From: Cordilura impudica
Lineage: Eukaryota > Arthropoda > Insecta > Diptera > Scathophagidae
Direction of reading: 5' to 3'
NCBI GenBank assembly: GCA_963682025.1
Contig: OY821518.1
Location: forward strand, 235,330,152-235,394,151
DNA: 64,000 bases
Below the pieces are notes generated by a model. The model was not told where the DNA came from and ran no database searches. It worked only from the letters and a program-made list of their open reading frames with translations. This document shows positions 45,347-56,642 of the stretch, piece after piece. Position 1 is the first letter of the stretch. Each line of letters starts with the position of its first letter. Made by a program: the position numbers and the translations under genes.

Positions 45347-47937
45347 AAAACAAGAGTGTTAAATTCGGCTGTGCCGAATCTTTGAATCGAATCTCGGTTT
45401 GAGTGTTGATAATAAATGTAAATGAAAAAGTAAACAATTTGTTAAATTTAATACCAAATTATTTCAGCAAATTCTTTGGGTTGGTTTTCGTCTTCTATTA
45501 TTTCGGATTTATTACGGTGTTCGCTTTTTGGTCATCGCGGTTGCTGATCGGCATGCATTTAGGTTATGTACCTATATGCATGCGTTTACGGTTATATGAC
45601 ATAACTTCTCGTTTAATTTAGTTTTTGCTAATTAAATAGCTCGCCCTAACCTCCATTGCAAAGGTAGTGGTTGTGTAGGGTGGCTACATGCATTAAATCG
45701 TGCTAATTGGAGATGACTGTATAGTTTCTTTTAACTGGCGAAATATTTCTTCATTGCGGCCATATAGGTCGGATGGAGTAACAATATAATAACCAAAAAA
45801 AAACTCTCTCAATTTTTTATTAAAATATTGCCATATTTGGAAAACATAGATAATAAATTTATAATAATAAATATTCAAGTTAGGGATGCCAAACGCAAAA
45901 AACCAAATGTCCCAAACATTTTAAATAAAATAATTTGTTCTCTTTATTTTCTGAAAAACTTCAAATTTTCATCCAAAAAAAATTGTGAAAATTTATATAT
46001 AAATAACATTCTCATCAAATTGCCTTTATTTATGTAACAATTTTTATGTTCGCAATTCTTAAATATCATTTGAGGTTTTCTAAAATTCATTGAATTTAAA
46101 TTAATGTTTTCTGCAGTGCGAATTCAACGATCCGACAGAATTTCAACGATCCGACAATTTTTTAAATGTAAACATAGGTATTTGGTGTTTTTTTTTTTTT
46201 TTGAATTTCAATTTGTGTTTAACGAATAAAATTTATATATGAAAGATGCAATTGATGTCTTCTAAATTTTAAAATTAAAATTTCCGACGTTTTGATATGA
46301 TTTTTGAAATTCAATTAATTGTAATTTGTAATTGGAAATTTTTAATTCCAGTTTTTAGAATTGATATTTTCTTAAATTTGAATGGAAAATTTAAAAAGTG
46401 CAATTTTGTATTTATGTGAATAATAATGCTTTAGTAATTATAAACAATTTTTAAAAATTAGATGTAATCGCAATCAGATATTTTGTAGGTAAAGCAGAAT
46501 AATAGTTCTATATAACTATATAGAACTGTTTTGAAAGCAAAAAACTCATTGATGAACTCGGTAACTCTATTTTGTAAAGACAACAAAAAGTTAATAAGCC
46601 AAACTTATGTTCCTATTTGTAAAAGAATAATGAAAAAACGTATGAAATAAAAGACCAGACCGTGTATACTCTTAACATTGTTCTGTATGATATCCAGTTG
46701 AAAATATTAACATTCATGATAAAATAGAAATAACTATTGCAAAGCTAATTAGACAAACAAAAATTGTGGCGCCATCTACTGTGGCATAGTCACGCTGAGC
46801 AAAATGAAGTGACTCTCTGTTAATGCAAAAGAAATGTATTTTCCCCACAACAAAATATTGCAGAATTGTATGTAAATAAAATAATATACCGATTTATTTC
46901 TAACATGCAGTTGTTATGGATATACATATATAATATATGTATATTATTTGTATTATTTAATAGGTTTATGTATGTATATGTAAATATTACACACAAAAAA
47001 TACAACATCAAACGTTATTTTTGTGTTTTTCTCTTTAAATAAATTTATACATAAAATTTTTTTTTGCTAAATTTACATTGTTTTTTTTATTAACAACTAG
47101 GTATTTTAGCATTATTTGCTTAAGATGTTGAATTTTTACTCCCTTTGTATTAACTCGTAGTGTCTGCTTGTCGAAAAAATTTTGGATCAATTTTAACCAA
47201 TTTCCCGTGAGCCATTCGATCTGAAATTTTGCAGGCAGGCTCGTGGTAATAACAGAAATGATCTAACAAATTTTTAGAGTGATGCCAAAACAATGGAAAC
47301 TTTTAAATTTTTCTACCAGAGTTAATAAAAAAAAAATGTACAAAGGGTTAGTTTTTATTATATTATTACCGCAACGACCACAAAAACAACAAGTCCAGCT
47401 ATGACAACAACACAACATTTAGAATAACAACAAGAACAATATAGAAACATCATATTTTTCATTTTTTTTCTCAGAGATTTCCCTGGAACTGTTCCACCGA
47501 TTATAATGATTTTTGAAATAGAAATCTTCCCACGAATTTGGTGAATCATTCTCACTAAAAATGATCACTGTAGCTGCACTATTGAGGGCGTGATCGTGAC
47601 AAGAACAGCATAGCAAATTATATTTTTTCAAGACTTCTTTTAGTTCTTCATTCAAATCTCGGGCCCTAATCCACCGATTTGGACGATTTTAAATAGCAAA
47701 CTTTTCAGGATGTTATTGAATCATTTTTTATACCAACGAGCACCCTAGCTGCCCGATTGATGCCGTCATCGTGATTTTCACAGCCGGACAGACGGACATC
47801 GCTATATCAACTCCGGTTGTTTTAAGGATCACAAATATATATATATTTTATGGGGTCCAAAATTTTTTTTCTAATTATTACAAACGGAATGACAAACTTA
47901 TATATACCCTTTGCACACTGGAGTGGAGGGTATAAAA
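45347..47937 (-). mobile_element. F-family Helentron-like element, uninterrupted copy
   Basis: Same start (GTTAAATTCGGCTGTGCCGAA) and end (CACACTGGAGTGGAGGG) as 21037-24500. Both nested MITEs are absent, which gives empty sites at about 46595 and 47070. The region 45600-46090 is different from the other copy. Non-coding throughout. Confidence 0.68.
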
Positions 47938-47939
47938 AT

Positions 47940-48661
47940 AAGAAAATTATAGTCGGTCTAGAACGACTATACGATACCCATACCATGGTTTAGAGACCCT
48001 ATCTCTTCGGTCCAACTAAGTGGATATAGAAAATAAGCATAAACAAAATTTGTGTGGCTTTTTTGTTAATTTTTTTGGCTGCAGATATGAATAAGTTCAT
48101 ATATTTATTGGGACTAGGTCGAAAAATTGACCGATCCTGACCATATTTGGTAAAGTCACTTATATTTTGAAAAAATATATAAAAACCAAACTTGAGAAAA
48201 AAAAAACTGCAATATTTTTGTTTGTTGATAGATTTAAGTGAAAATCGGGAACCAGCTTTATATGGGGGTTACGACAAAGAATTGCCATATCGGGTTTATT
48301 TTTGGACAACTGACAAATGGATGTAATGAACACACACAAACCCAAATTGACCGAGATCTATATGATAATTTGGATCTTATGGCAATTTAACTAGGTCTAA
48401 CCATTGACTAGGGCTAACCATTGACCGAATTTCATCAATTTCAATAGCATTCATCCTATGGCCGAAGAAAGCTCATTCATTAAAATATATTCATATTTTC
48501 GACCTGTCGTTTGATTACAAGGTTTACATGGACACACAGACGGACGGACAGATGGACGGACGGACATTGCTAAATCGACTCAGAAAGTGATTCTGAGACG
48601 ATTGGTATAATAAAAGATGGGACCAGGTCAAATATTTTTGGTAGTTACAAACAGCAGCACA
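47940..48661 (-). mobile_element. E-family Helentron-like element abutting the F element
   Basis: The 3' palindrome (GTCGGTCTAGAACGAC) is at about 47954-47969 and the 5' part ends near GTAGTTACAAACAGCAGCAC. The 5' terminal bases found in the copy at 43222 are missing. It lies directly next to the 5' end of the F element in the same orientation, i.e. head-to-tail. Confidence 0.62.
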
Positions 48662-48719
48662 AAAAATAATAAAAATAATAAAAATTATAAAAAAAAATAT
48701 AAAAAAAAGGTTCAACATA

Positions 48720-49075
48720 TATTTTTTTTAGAATTTTAAAGATCTCATTTTTTGAGATATAGCTTCTCAAACTTTAAATCGTGTGATAGTGACTTTTGAT
48801 CTTTCGAAAAAAATTGCTTAACTTAGTTTTAAAGCCATTTTCAATACCTATTAAATGAGAGCAATTTCGACCTTTTACCTTTAAAACTTTTGAAGATATA
48901 AACAATAATGGCAGGCCACTTATGTGTGTTTTTAATGAATTTTCTACTTTTCGAAGCGCCATATTTCGGGACCCATTATTAGTTTGGTACTGTAGAACAT
49001 TCATGCTAAGTTTTATACAATTCAAAGAGGGTAAAGTCGAAAATGGCGTTTTTTTTCGTTGATTTTAAATGGAAT
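48720..49075 (+). repeat. inverted relative of the 38.6-39.1 kb terminal repeat
   Basis: TTTTTTGAGATATAGCTTCTC and the following blocks correspond to 38860-39000 in the opposite orientation. No transposase is attached, so it may be a solo terminal repeat or MITE derivative. Confidence 0.45.
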
Positions 49076-49082
49076 AACCCTA

Positions 49083-49290
49083 GTGCTTTACACAGGCACG
49101 CCTCTTATACCGATCGACTCTAAATCACTTTTTAGTCGAATTAACGACGTTCGCCCGGCCGTCTGTCAGTACATGTAAACCTGGTACGCAAACTATGGGT
49201 CGCAATTATATAAATATATATTTAGATCAAATTTATTATAAAAGCTTTTATCGGGAATATTTTTAAGTGCGTTTAGGGTGACATTCACTT
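49083..49290 (+). repeat. E-family fragment
   Basis: ACCGATCGACTCTAAATCAC, GTACATGTAAACCTGG and the AT-rich block after it match the first third of the E family. The 3' hairpin is absent. Confidence 0.55.
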
Positions 49291-49297
49291 ATTACCA

Positions 49298-49763
49298 CAC
49301 CACTGTGCTGCGGGTATATATAAGTTTGTCATTCCGTTTGTAACTTAACGTAATAAATTCCACAGACCCCAATGCTATATATATTATTGATCTTTAAAAC
49401 AACTCGAGTCGATATAAGGATGTCCGTCCGTCTGTCTTTTTAAATCACGCTTATTCACAAAATAAATTATTACCTGGGTAAAGTTATAATATCGTTTGTC
49501 ATTATTACGAGCAGGTTTATATTGAAAATGGAGTAAATCATGCATCATTGTAAAAAGGTATGTCCAAAAATATGAAGACACCTCTAGAAAAAAAAAATTC
49601 AGTGTGTTTGTTGTAATAATTTAGTATTAAGTTGTTCAAATTTGTTAACTTTATAAAATATTAAATAAGTCATCTGGACTTATTTAATAGTGTGAACGTA
49701 AAACCCATACGGAGGATATTAAAGATTCGGCACAGCCGAATTTAACACTCTTACTTGTTTTGT
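49298..49763 (+). mobile_element. short F-family element with 3' hairpin
   Basis: Starts near CACCACTGTGCTGCGGG and contains GATGTCCGTCCGTCTGTC. It ends with the palindrome TTCGGCACAGCCGAA (about 49728-49742) and TTTAACACTCTTACTTGTTTT. At about 466 bp it is a compact version of the longer F elements. Confidence 0.65.
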
Positions 49764-49764
49764 A

Positions 49765-50080
49765 TTAAATGTAAATTAGCATATTACTAGATAATTCAGA
49801 TAAAAATATATTAAAATTTGCTTTTTTATATTAATACATATGTGAACATTTTTAGCGAAGAATATGAAAATTTTTCATATAGTAATTAATTCATTCTATT
49901 GGAAGACACGATATTATGATAGAAACTGGCCAAAAAGAAAAGCAATTAACTTAAAATTTAATTCGAATTCGATTTTAAGCTTTCAGTATCGGCAACAGTG
50001 GTAACTGTACCCAACATTGGTGTAATATTGAGTTTAAGACGCAGATAGAGGATAGATACATATATTATATTATTCTTTAT
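49765..50080 (+). repeat. old dispersed repeat, copy 3
   Basis: Shares ordered blocks with 14717-15170: GATAATTCAGATAAAAATAT, GTAATTAATTCATTCTAT and CAGTATCGGCAACAGT. Non-coding. Confidence 0.6.
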
Positions 50081-50528
50081 TCACCAATATTTCGCAAGTA
50101 AATATAACAAATTTATCTTAAAACTAATAATTATAAAGAATTTGTACGGCTTGGTAAATTTACCGTCATCCGGAAGATTTGGCTTAAATATAAAGGAAGA
50201 AAATTGGTACTTGTTTATACCAGTGTACTGATTTCAATAATTCTGATTTAATAATTGTATTCTATGATTAAAAACTGCCTATATTTCAAAGAATTCCTAA
50301 CATCATTGTATAAAGGATTCCAATGTTCAAAGGCATCACCGTTTAGAATATCATGGATTTCATAATCTGTTAATTTTGAGTATCTCAGGCATCTGCATCT
50401 TATATATTGTAGCAGGGGACACCTTTCCAAGAAATTTTTAATTGTTTCCTCTTCTTTTAAGTTGAACAGTGAACAAAAACTGAATTGTGCGCTAGGTTGT
50501 TCGATACTATATTTAGTAGCATTTAAAT

Positions 50529-51196
50529 CAGAGTTTAGAAAAAAACACACACTGAATAAAAAACTCGTACATACATATATGTAAACAGACATAGCTCAGG
50601 CCAACAAACACATATTTTTATTTTCATATAAATTATGTGTGTTATTAAATTTTGTACAGTGCCCAACACAATCATGACTGTGTTTCGTTTTAATATTTCG
50701 TTATATACACGAACATTTTTCTATCACGTATTTTTTATTTCGAACACACACAAACCACACAGATTCGAGTGTAGCTTTAATTTAAGTTCGTTTTCTTGCA
50801 CGTGTACTGCTAAAAAACAGAACATCTTCTTCAACACGTACATCTAAATATTAAAACAGTATCCACTCGCGATCGGAAAAATCTGAAACACCCCTATAAT
50901 AACGACAACAATTGTTTCAACCAAATTTATCAAAAAAAAAATCTAAAATAATTCATTAGACTTTATAAAAAAAATTAAAAATAAAAAGATAAAAATAAAA
51001 ATAAAAATTAAAATTAAAATAAACAGATAGTAATGAAATAGAAAACAGAGAAATTTTATATGTTGTTTATGTTAATTTCGTTTTTTTTTTTTTTTCGATC
51101 GCGAGTGGGTAATGTTCTGTTTTAATGTTCTGTATATGTGTTGGCTGCTTTAGAACGGAACATTGTGTGTTTCATGTGTGTATTTTCTGAACCTTG
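50529..51196. mobile_element. foldback hAT MITE, copy C
   Basis: Starts CAGAGTTTAGAAAA, ends TTTTCTGAACCTTG, and is flanked by ATTTAAAT (50521-50528 and 51197-51204), the expected 8-bp duplication. Its middle differs from copies A and B because another small transposon (50862-51109) occupies it. Confidence 0.9.
50862..51109. mobile_element. Tc1/mariner-type MITE nested in MITE C
   Basis: TIRs TCCACTCGCGATCGG and (inverted) CCCACTCGCGATCGA pair over about 20 bases. TA flanks both sides (50860-50861 and 51110-51111). 248 bp, no coding capacity. TA duplication supports the Tc1/mariner superfamily. Confidence 0.82.
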
Positions 51197-51230
51197 ATTT
51201 AAATACAAGTTATCAGCAATGGATTTTCAT

Positions 51231-51868
51231 TACAATAAGTAAGTAAAGGTGCAGAGTATCAAAGACTCTTGTTTGGTTTAAAACTAATGTCAGTAAATTC
51301 TAAATTCTTTTCAAGTCTTATCTGCAATTTCTGAAGAAAATATCGTTCAAAACTTAAATTATCGCTTACAAACGCCACTTTTGCAATAAATTATTAAACA
51401 TTTCCTTCAAAAAATACGGATTTTCTTGGTGAAATTCTAAAATTAACAAGTTCTTTCAAAAAAAGCTGTACAAATTGCTTTTCTTCTTATTTTTTCTTTT
51501 GACGCATTACCTGTTAATGTTTTGTTTTTTAATAAGAGGATTTATTAATTGATTGTTATAAATTTGTATTATATTATTCTCTAAAATTTCACAATTTTTG
51601 TATTATTTATTAGGATTATTTATAATTATATGAAACTTTATAATTTTGGCGAAGAATAGACTAGATTTTTTCTTTTACCAAAAAGTTTTTCTCTGTATTC
51701 TTCAATTGAATTAATATTTTGAAAATTTTATAATGAATTTGTTGCAATGCAAATACTAGTGTGCACCAAGAATGATAGAATATGTACAACACTATAACAC
51801 TAACACTACTACATATTAACAAAATATGTAGTAAAATGATTGGCGCAATTTTATATATTTTATATATA
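51231..51868. other. AT-rich sequence, no recognised feature
   Basis: No gene or repeat is identified. The stretch ends in a TA-rich run that is the insertion site of the following long-TIR element. Confidence 0.4.
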
Positions 51869-52452
51869 TGGGGGATTTCATGTCAAGTGCACCAACTTTT
51901 GAAACCGATGTCTTCCGATCGGGATGAAATTTGCACCAAGGTTAGTCCTATTGGATAGTAGTTTAGACACAATTTTTCAACAAGATCGGTTCAGATCTCT
52001 CTGAGTTAGAGGGATCAAAATTTGACATTTTGGCCAAACAGGTGTTTTTTCCCATCCTTGTAACTTATTACCTATTGTTCTTAGAAAATTTTCTCCCAAA
52101 TAGTTTAGATAGCTATTTCTTCAGTATTTCGGGAAAAAATACTTAAAAAAAAAAAAAATTTTTTAGACTTTTTTTTTGCTAAATTAAAGCATTTTTTGCC
52201 TTTTTTTCCAAAAAGGGCATTTTTTTTTTTTTTTTTATTTTTTCATAAGAAAGCTTAGGATTTTTCCTTTAAGAGCTTTTTGGTCGCTTAGTGGGATGGG
52301 CGTGGAATATCTATCAAGACAACGGTTTTTCAATTTTTCACAAATGCACTATTTTGAATTCTTTCCTATTTGTGTCTAAAACCTTACAAATAAAACTTAT
52401 ACTGAGAAACTAGACAAACTAAACTTTCCGAAGGTATGTAACATACCTTCAT
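51869..52452 (+). repeat. left long terminal inverted repeat
   Basis: Inverted partner of 54108-54705. It contains T-tracts and, at its inner end, a short palindrome GAAGGTATGTAACATACCTTC (around 52432-52452). Confidence 0.88.
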
Positions 52453-52468
52453 AACATAACAGAATAGA

Positions 52469-53793
52469 ATGGTTTTCTGTATCCTGAAAGAGTTATTTGC
52501 AACATTTCAATCTGAACACGAGGATGTTAGAATTGGCTTCACGAAATTAACCCAAATGAGGCCAAAACATTGCGTTTTGGCACAAAGCAACGGAACTCAC
52601 ACAGTATTCGTTTGCATTTACCATGAAAATGTTAAACTGATGTTGAACGAAATCAACTTAAAGTATTTAACAGAAGATTCGGCAGAAGATTTACACGATT
52701 ACCGCGATTGCCTTAAATTGACTATGTGTCCTAATGCAGCAACTTCTTGCCACTTAGGTGAATGTACCAATTGCCCGAAAACCACATTCATCAAAGAAAA
52801 TTTAATCAACTCTTTAGATCGAGAATATATAGAGGAGGTAAAATTTGATTCTTGGATTTAGACTGACAGATGCACAAATAAATAAATAAAACAATCATTT
52901 TAAATGTGGATGATTTTGTGGAAGAAATGTGTACAGGATTGCTATACTTGAGAACCCATGAATTTTTAGTTAAAGAGCAATGGTCATTCTTCAAGGATTT
53001 GAAGATACATTTGAAGTCTGGTGAATTCGTTATTTCATATGATTTCGCAGAAAACTATAAATATGTTCTTCAGGATGCCATACAAGCATTCCACTTAACT
53101 AACGACCAAGCAACTATCTTCACAGTAGTTATTTACTACATCAAAGATGAAAAACTGGAACACAAAAGTATGGCAATCATATCCGACGATTTAAAACATG
53201 ATACCGTTGCAGTTTATGAGTACCAGAAGAGAATGCTAAAATTTCTAATATCTAAATTTACAGTAAAGAAGGTATACTACGTTTCGGACGGAGCTCGTCA
53301 ACATGTTAAAAACAAAAGTAACTTGGCAAATCTTATGGCCCACGAAAAAGATTTTGGAATGCCAGCTGAGTGGCATTTTCATCCTACTGCTCATGGTAAA
53401 GGAGCATGTGATGGTATTGGAGCAAACCTTAAAAGAAATGCAGCGAAGTATAGCCTCCAGTGCTCTCATCAAGATCGCATCTTAGATGCGACTGCTCTAT
53501 TCCATTGGGCAAAGAGTTATTGTAAAGAAACTAAAATAGTTTTTAGTAGCAAAGAGGATCATCAGGAAACATTCAAAACACTGAAGAGCAGATTCGATGC
53601 CACGGTAACAATCGATGGCACCGCTCAATACCATGCTTTTATACCGCTTGTCGATGGAAGACCCAAGTTGAAAAAGTTTTCTGCCTCTATTCAATGCGAT
53701 TTCTTTCCAAAGACAACAAATAAACCAGCAGCGAAATCAACAGCTGAACCTAGTAACGCCAAGAAAGGATTGACAAAAAAACGCAGTAAATAA
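52469..53793 (+). pseudogene. DFxE/SDG-type transposase-like gene, frameshifted
   Basis: Two frames encode consecutive parts of one protein. The first (52469-52861, 131 codons) has MRPKHCVLAQSNGTHTVFVC and a Cys-rich stretch CHLGECTNCPKT. After a stop and shift the second (52906-53793, 295 residues) continues. In it SYDFAENY (Asp46, Glu49), YYVSDGARQ (Asp128) and AHGKGACDG (Asp169) are evenly spaced acidic motifs as expected for an RNase H-fold DDE/D transposase; this reading is inference. The C-terminus is Lys-rich. The N-terminal part seen in the relative at 44990-44280 (paired cysteines, probably DNA binding) is absent, so this copy looks internally deleted as well as frameshifted. Confidence 0.72.
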
Positions 53794-54107
53794 AGGCGAC
53801 AAAAAAGCTGGATGAAAGACTGGGTATTTAAAAATTTACAAGACTTAAATACTTCATCAGCTACAATAAATTAAGTATAAAAATAGTTTATGATATAAAT
53901 GGATCTAATGCAATTAAGATTAAATTTTAATAAATTATTTATCTTTTTATTTTTAATATTATTATTATTATACATTAATTTAATTATTATTAAAAATAAA
54001 TAAAAAATAATAATTTTTCAACATTTCTATAGAAAAAAAGCGATTTTTTTCATGAGGTTAACATATTCTGGGTATTACAGTATCGATGGTATAAAATTTT
54101 AGTTAGA

Positions 54108-54705
54108 TATGTTATATACCTTCGGAAAGGTTAATTTGTCTAGTTTCTCAGTATAAGTTTTATTTGTAAGGTTTTACACACAAAGAGGAAAAAATTCAAA
54201 ATAGTGCATCTGTGAAAAATTGAAAAACCGTTGTCTTGAGTTACAAAATATTTAGTTTGATAGATATCCCACTCCCATCCCACTAAGCGACCAAAAAGAT
54301 CTTAAAGGAAAAATCCTAAGCTTTCTTATGAAATAATAAAAAAACAAAAAAATGCCCTTTTTGGAAAAAAAAGGCAAAAAATGCTTTAATTTAGCAAAAA
54401 AAAAAGTCTACAATATTTTTTTTTTTTTAAGTATTTTTTCCCGAAATACTGAAGAAATAGCTATCTAAACTATTTGGGAGAAAATTTTGTAAGAACAATA
54501 GGTAATAAGTTACAAGGATGGGAAAAAACACCTGTTTGGCCAAAATGTCAAATTTTGATCCCCTCTAACTCAGAGAGATCTGGACCGATCTTGTTGAAAA
54601 ATTGTGTCTAAACTACTATCTAATAGGACTAACCTTGGTGCAAATTTCATCCCGATCGGAAGACATCGGTTTCAAAAGTTGGTGCACTTGACATGAAATC
54701 CCCCA
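54108..54705 (-). repeat. right long terminal inverted repeat
   Basis: Inverted partner of 51869-52452. It begins inside near GTTATATACCTTCGGAAAGG and ends with ATGAAATCCCCCA. Confidence 0.88.
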
Positions 54706-55740
54706 TATATTATATATTTTATATATAGAGCATAGCATAGCACATTACACCAGTAAATTCCCACCTAACAGCTGGGAATATTCAGCTTATCTATAATATT
54801 AATAGGCTAGGCGTTTTTTTTTTTTGTGACCGATGTTTTGTTCTACCGTTTTATCCCGATTTTGAGCAAACGTACCTTATTTGAAAGGTATTTCTTTTTA
54901 GCCGTTTTGCAGATTTGCAGATTTTTTAATTTTTCCTCTATTTTGGGTAAATTGCATTTAAAGTTGCTACTAAATCATACATAAAATTACACATACACTA
55001 TGTGTGTTTATATTAAATATTTGTTAATGTTTTTGTTAATGAGTTTGTTATCTTTTTTTTTTTGTAATATAGTTAGGTTGGCGCTAGCTCCAGCTAGTCA
55101 TAATGCCAGGTTATACGACATATGGATCCCTACACAAGCTATGCCTTCGCAAGTGAGGTTAGGGAGAGCCATTTGATTTCAATCCTTAAAACTAACAAAG
55201 CGAACGGTTATGTAACATAACCAGAAAGCATGCATTTAGGTTATGTACCGCTGGGATTAACAAAAAAACCACCGAAACGTGTTATCCCTCAACCGGAAAT
55301 AAAAGAAACGACGAAGACGACATTTATTCGATGAAACATGAATTACTGGAAAAAGCATAAACTTAGGTATATAACCCAACTTATGCCAAGCAGCAGCCAT
55401 GAGGCTCACAAAACAAAAAACCGGAAACGTTTTTCCCTTTACGCGGAGGATTGACGCGACGAAAACGATGTTTATTCGTTGAAGAGCAAACTACTAATGA
55501 GTTTGTTATCTTCATTCACAATAATAATAAACCATAAAAGTATTGGTTTGTGAATTGGCTAAGTTCAAAAAATAAGCTGCCTAGAAATTAATTCGAATTT
55601 CGAGCGCTGGAATCTGCTAGTGTAGAAAAAAATTCACTATCGCTGTCCCAATAAGTGATTAACAATTCTGTTTTTTTTTTTTGCTGGGACTATGAAGGTT
55701 TACAAAAATATGGCAGTACTTACACCATTGTGAATATACT
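54706..55740. other. intergenic repeats upstream of DCTN5
   Basis: A segment at about 54793-55000 (AATATTAATAGGCTAGGCG, then CAGATTTTTTAATTTTT) is repeated at 58876-59010. A block near 55075-55165 (CACAAGCTATGCC, AGTGAGGTTAGGGAGAG) resembles, inverted, sequence near 45640-45690. Two related stretches at about 55255-55345 and 55405-55495 (ACATTTATTCGATGAA against TGTTTATTCGTTGAAG) look like an old local duplication. No gene is seen. Confidence 0.5.
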
Positions 55741-55760
55741 TGTAAAACTAATCATTCATC

Positions 55761-55770
55761 AACAGCTGTT
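55761..55770 (+). promoter_or_regulatory. CAGCTG promoter motif of DCTN5
   Basis: AACAGCTGTT lies 80 bases upstream of the DCTN5 start codon. CAGCTG-type E-box motifs are one of the core elements enriched in fly housekeeping promoters (established for Drosophila). No TATA box is evident. Confidence 0.4.
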
Positions 55771-55849
55771 GAGGGAGAAATAAACAAATTTTCGATAAAA
55801 TTATACAAACTTAAATATCTTTTATATAAAGATATATAATTCCATAAAA

Positions 55850-56555
55850 ATGGAAATTGCTAACAACTATTACAGTAAAGATGAATATGTAGAAACGGTA
55901 AGAAACTAATAAAAAAAAATATATGAGTTATTACATATAGATGACCTCATTGTGATCTACTTTAATTTGATAGGCTTCTGGTAATAAAGTAAGTCGACAA
56001 ACTGTTTTATGTGGCTCTCAAAATATTGTACTAAATGGCAAAGTCATCGTTCAAAGTGGTTCTATAATTAGAGGTGATTTGGCCAATGTTAGAACTGGTC
56101 GTTATTGTGTGATTAGTAAAAATGCTGTAATTCGTCCTCCTTACAAACAATTTAGTAAAGGTATTGCTTTCTTTCCAATGCATATTGGGGATCATGTTTA
56201 TATTGGCGAGGAATCCGTAGTTTCTGCAGCAGTTATAGGATCATTTGTTTATATTGGAAAAAATGCGATTGTTGTAAGTTTTATTTGAAATTGGTAAAAG
56301 CTGAAAAATTTAACTGTTTTTTGGTTTTCATTACAGGGTAGAAGATGTGTCCTGAAAGACTGTTGTATAATTGAAGATGGAGCAGTTTTGCCACCAGAAA
56401 CAACAGTGGCCAGTTATATGCGTTATACCGCTAAAGGCACCGTCGAGGGCGGTCAAGGGAATCCGAATTTTGTTCCAGCTGCCATGCAAGATCAAATGGT
56501 TGACTTTACAAAATCATTTTATGAACATTTTATACGTTTACCTCAGGCTTGTTGA
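55850..56555 (+). CDS. DCTN5: dynactin subunit 5 (p25)
   Basis: Complete gene with three exons: 55850-55897 (16 codons), 55974-56273 (100) and 56337-56555 (72 plus stop). Both introns are phase 0 with GTAAG donors and AG acceptors, and the product has 188 residues, close to the usual length of p25. The protein is a left-handed parallel beta-helix of hexapeptide type. Visible features are [38 protein letters not shown] and YIGKNAIV, ending with [10 protein letters not shown]. p25 is part of the pointed-end complex of dynactin and helps link dynein to cargo in the cytoplasm. The ATG is the first in frame and is followed by [19 protein letters not shown] at 56622-56627 is the likely polyadenylation signal. 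Confidence 0.96.
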
Positions 56556-56602
56556 TTGATTTTCAATGTTACTAAGATCAAAATGTAATTCCTTTTATGT
56601 AA

Positions 56603-56627
56603 TTTATTTTTTTTTTTTTTTAATAAA
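56603..56627. terminator. overlapping polyadenylation signals of DCTN5 and ANKRD49
   Basis: AATAAA occurs on the plus strand at 56622-56627 (DCTN5) and on the minus strand at 56603-56608 (ANKRD49). The two signals are about 20 bases apart, so the two mRNA tails should overlap by a few tens of bases. Confidence 0.6.
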
Positions 56628-56642
56628 ACCTATTCTAAGACT

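Larger units (their letters stand above)
50248..51230 (-). pseudogene. C-terminal remnant of a LINE ORF2, split by MITE C
   Basis: Minus-strand frame of about 90 residues (50524-50248) with FCSLFNLKEEETIKNFLERC, LLQYIRCRCLRYSKL and a C-terminus FLIIEYNY. A Cys-containing motif followed by ETIxxFLxxCP is typical of the C-terminal end of LINE reverse transcriptases. The foldback MITE C is inserted at ATTTAAAT; a few in-frame codons continue beyond it until a stop near 51225. Confidence 0.65.
51869..54705 (+). mobile_element. 2.8-kb transposon with terminal inverted repeats near 590 bp
   Basis: The outer ends are TGGGGGATTTCATGTC and GACATGAAATCCCCCA. The inverted repeats run from 51869 to about 52452 and from about 54108 to 54705. 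They stay alignable throughout, including CCGATGTCTTCCGATCGG, GTGCACCAACTTTTGAAACC and GTCGCTTAGTGGGATGG, with length differences only in A/T runs. Between them lies one transposase-like gene. The flanks are TA-rich (TATATA left, TATATT right), so a 4-bp TATA duplication is possible but cannot be told from the sequence context. The superfamily is not assigned. Confidence 0.88.
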
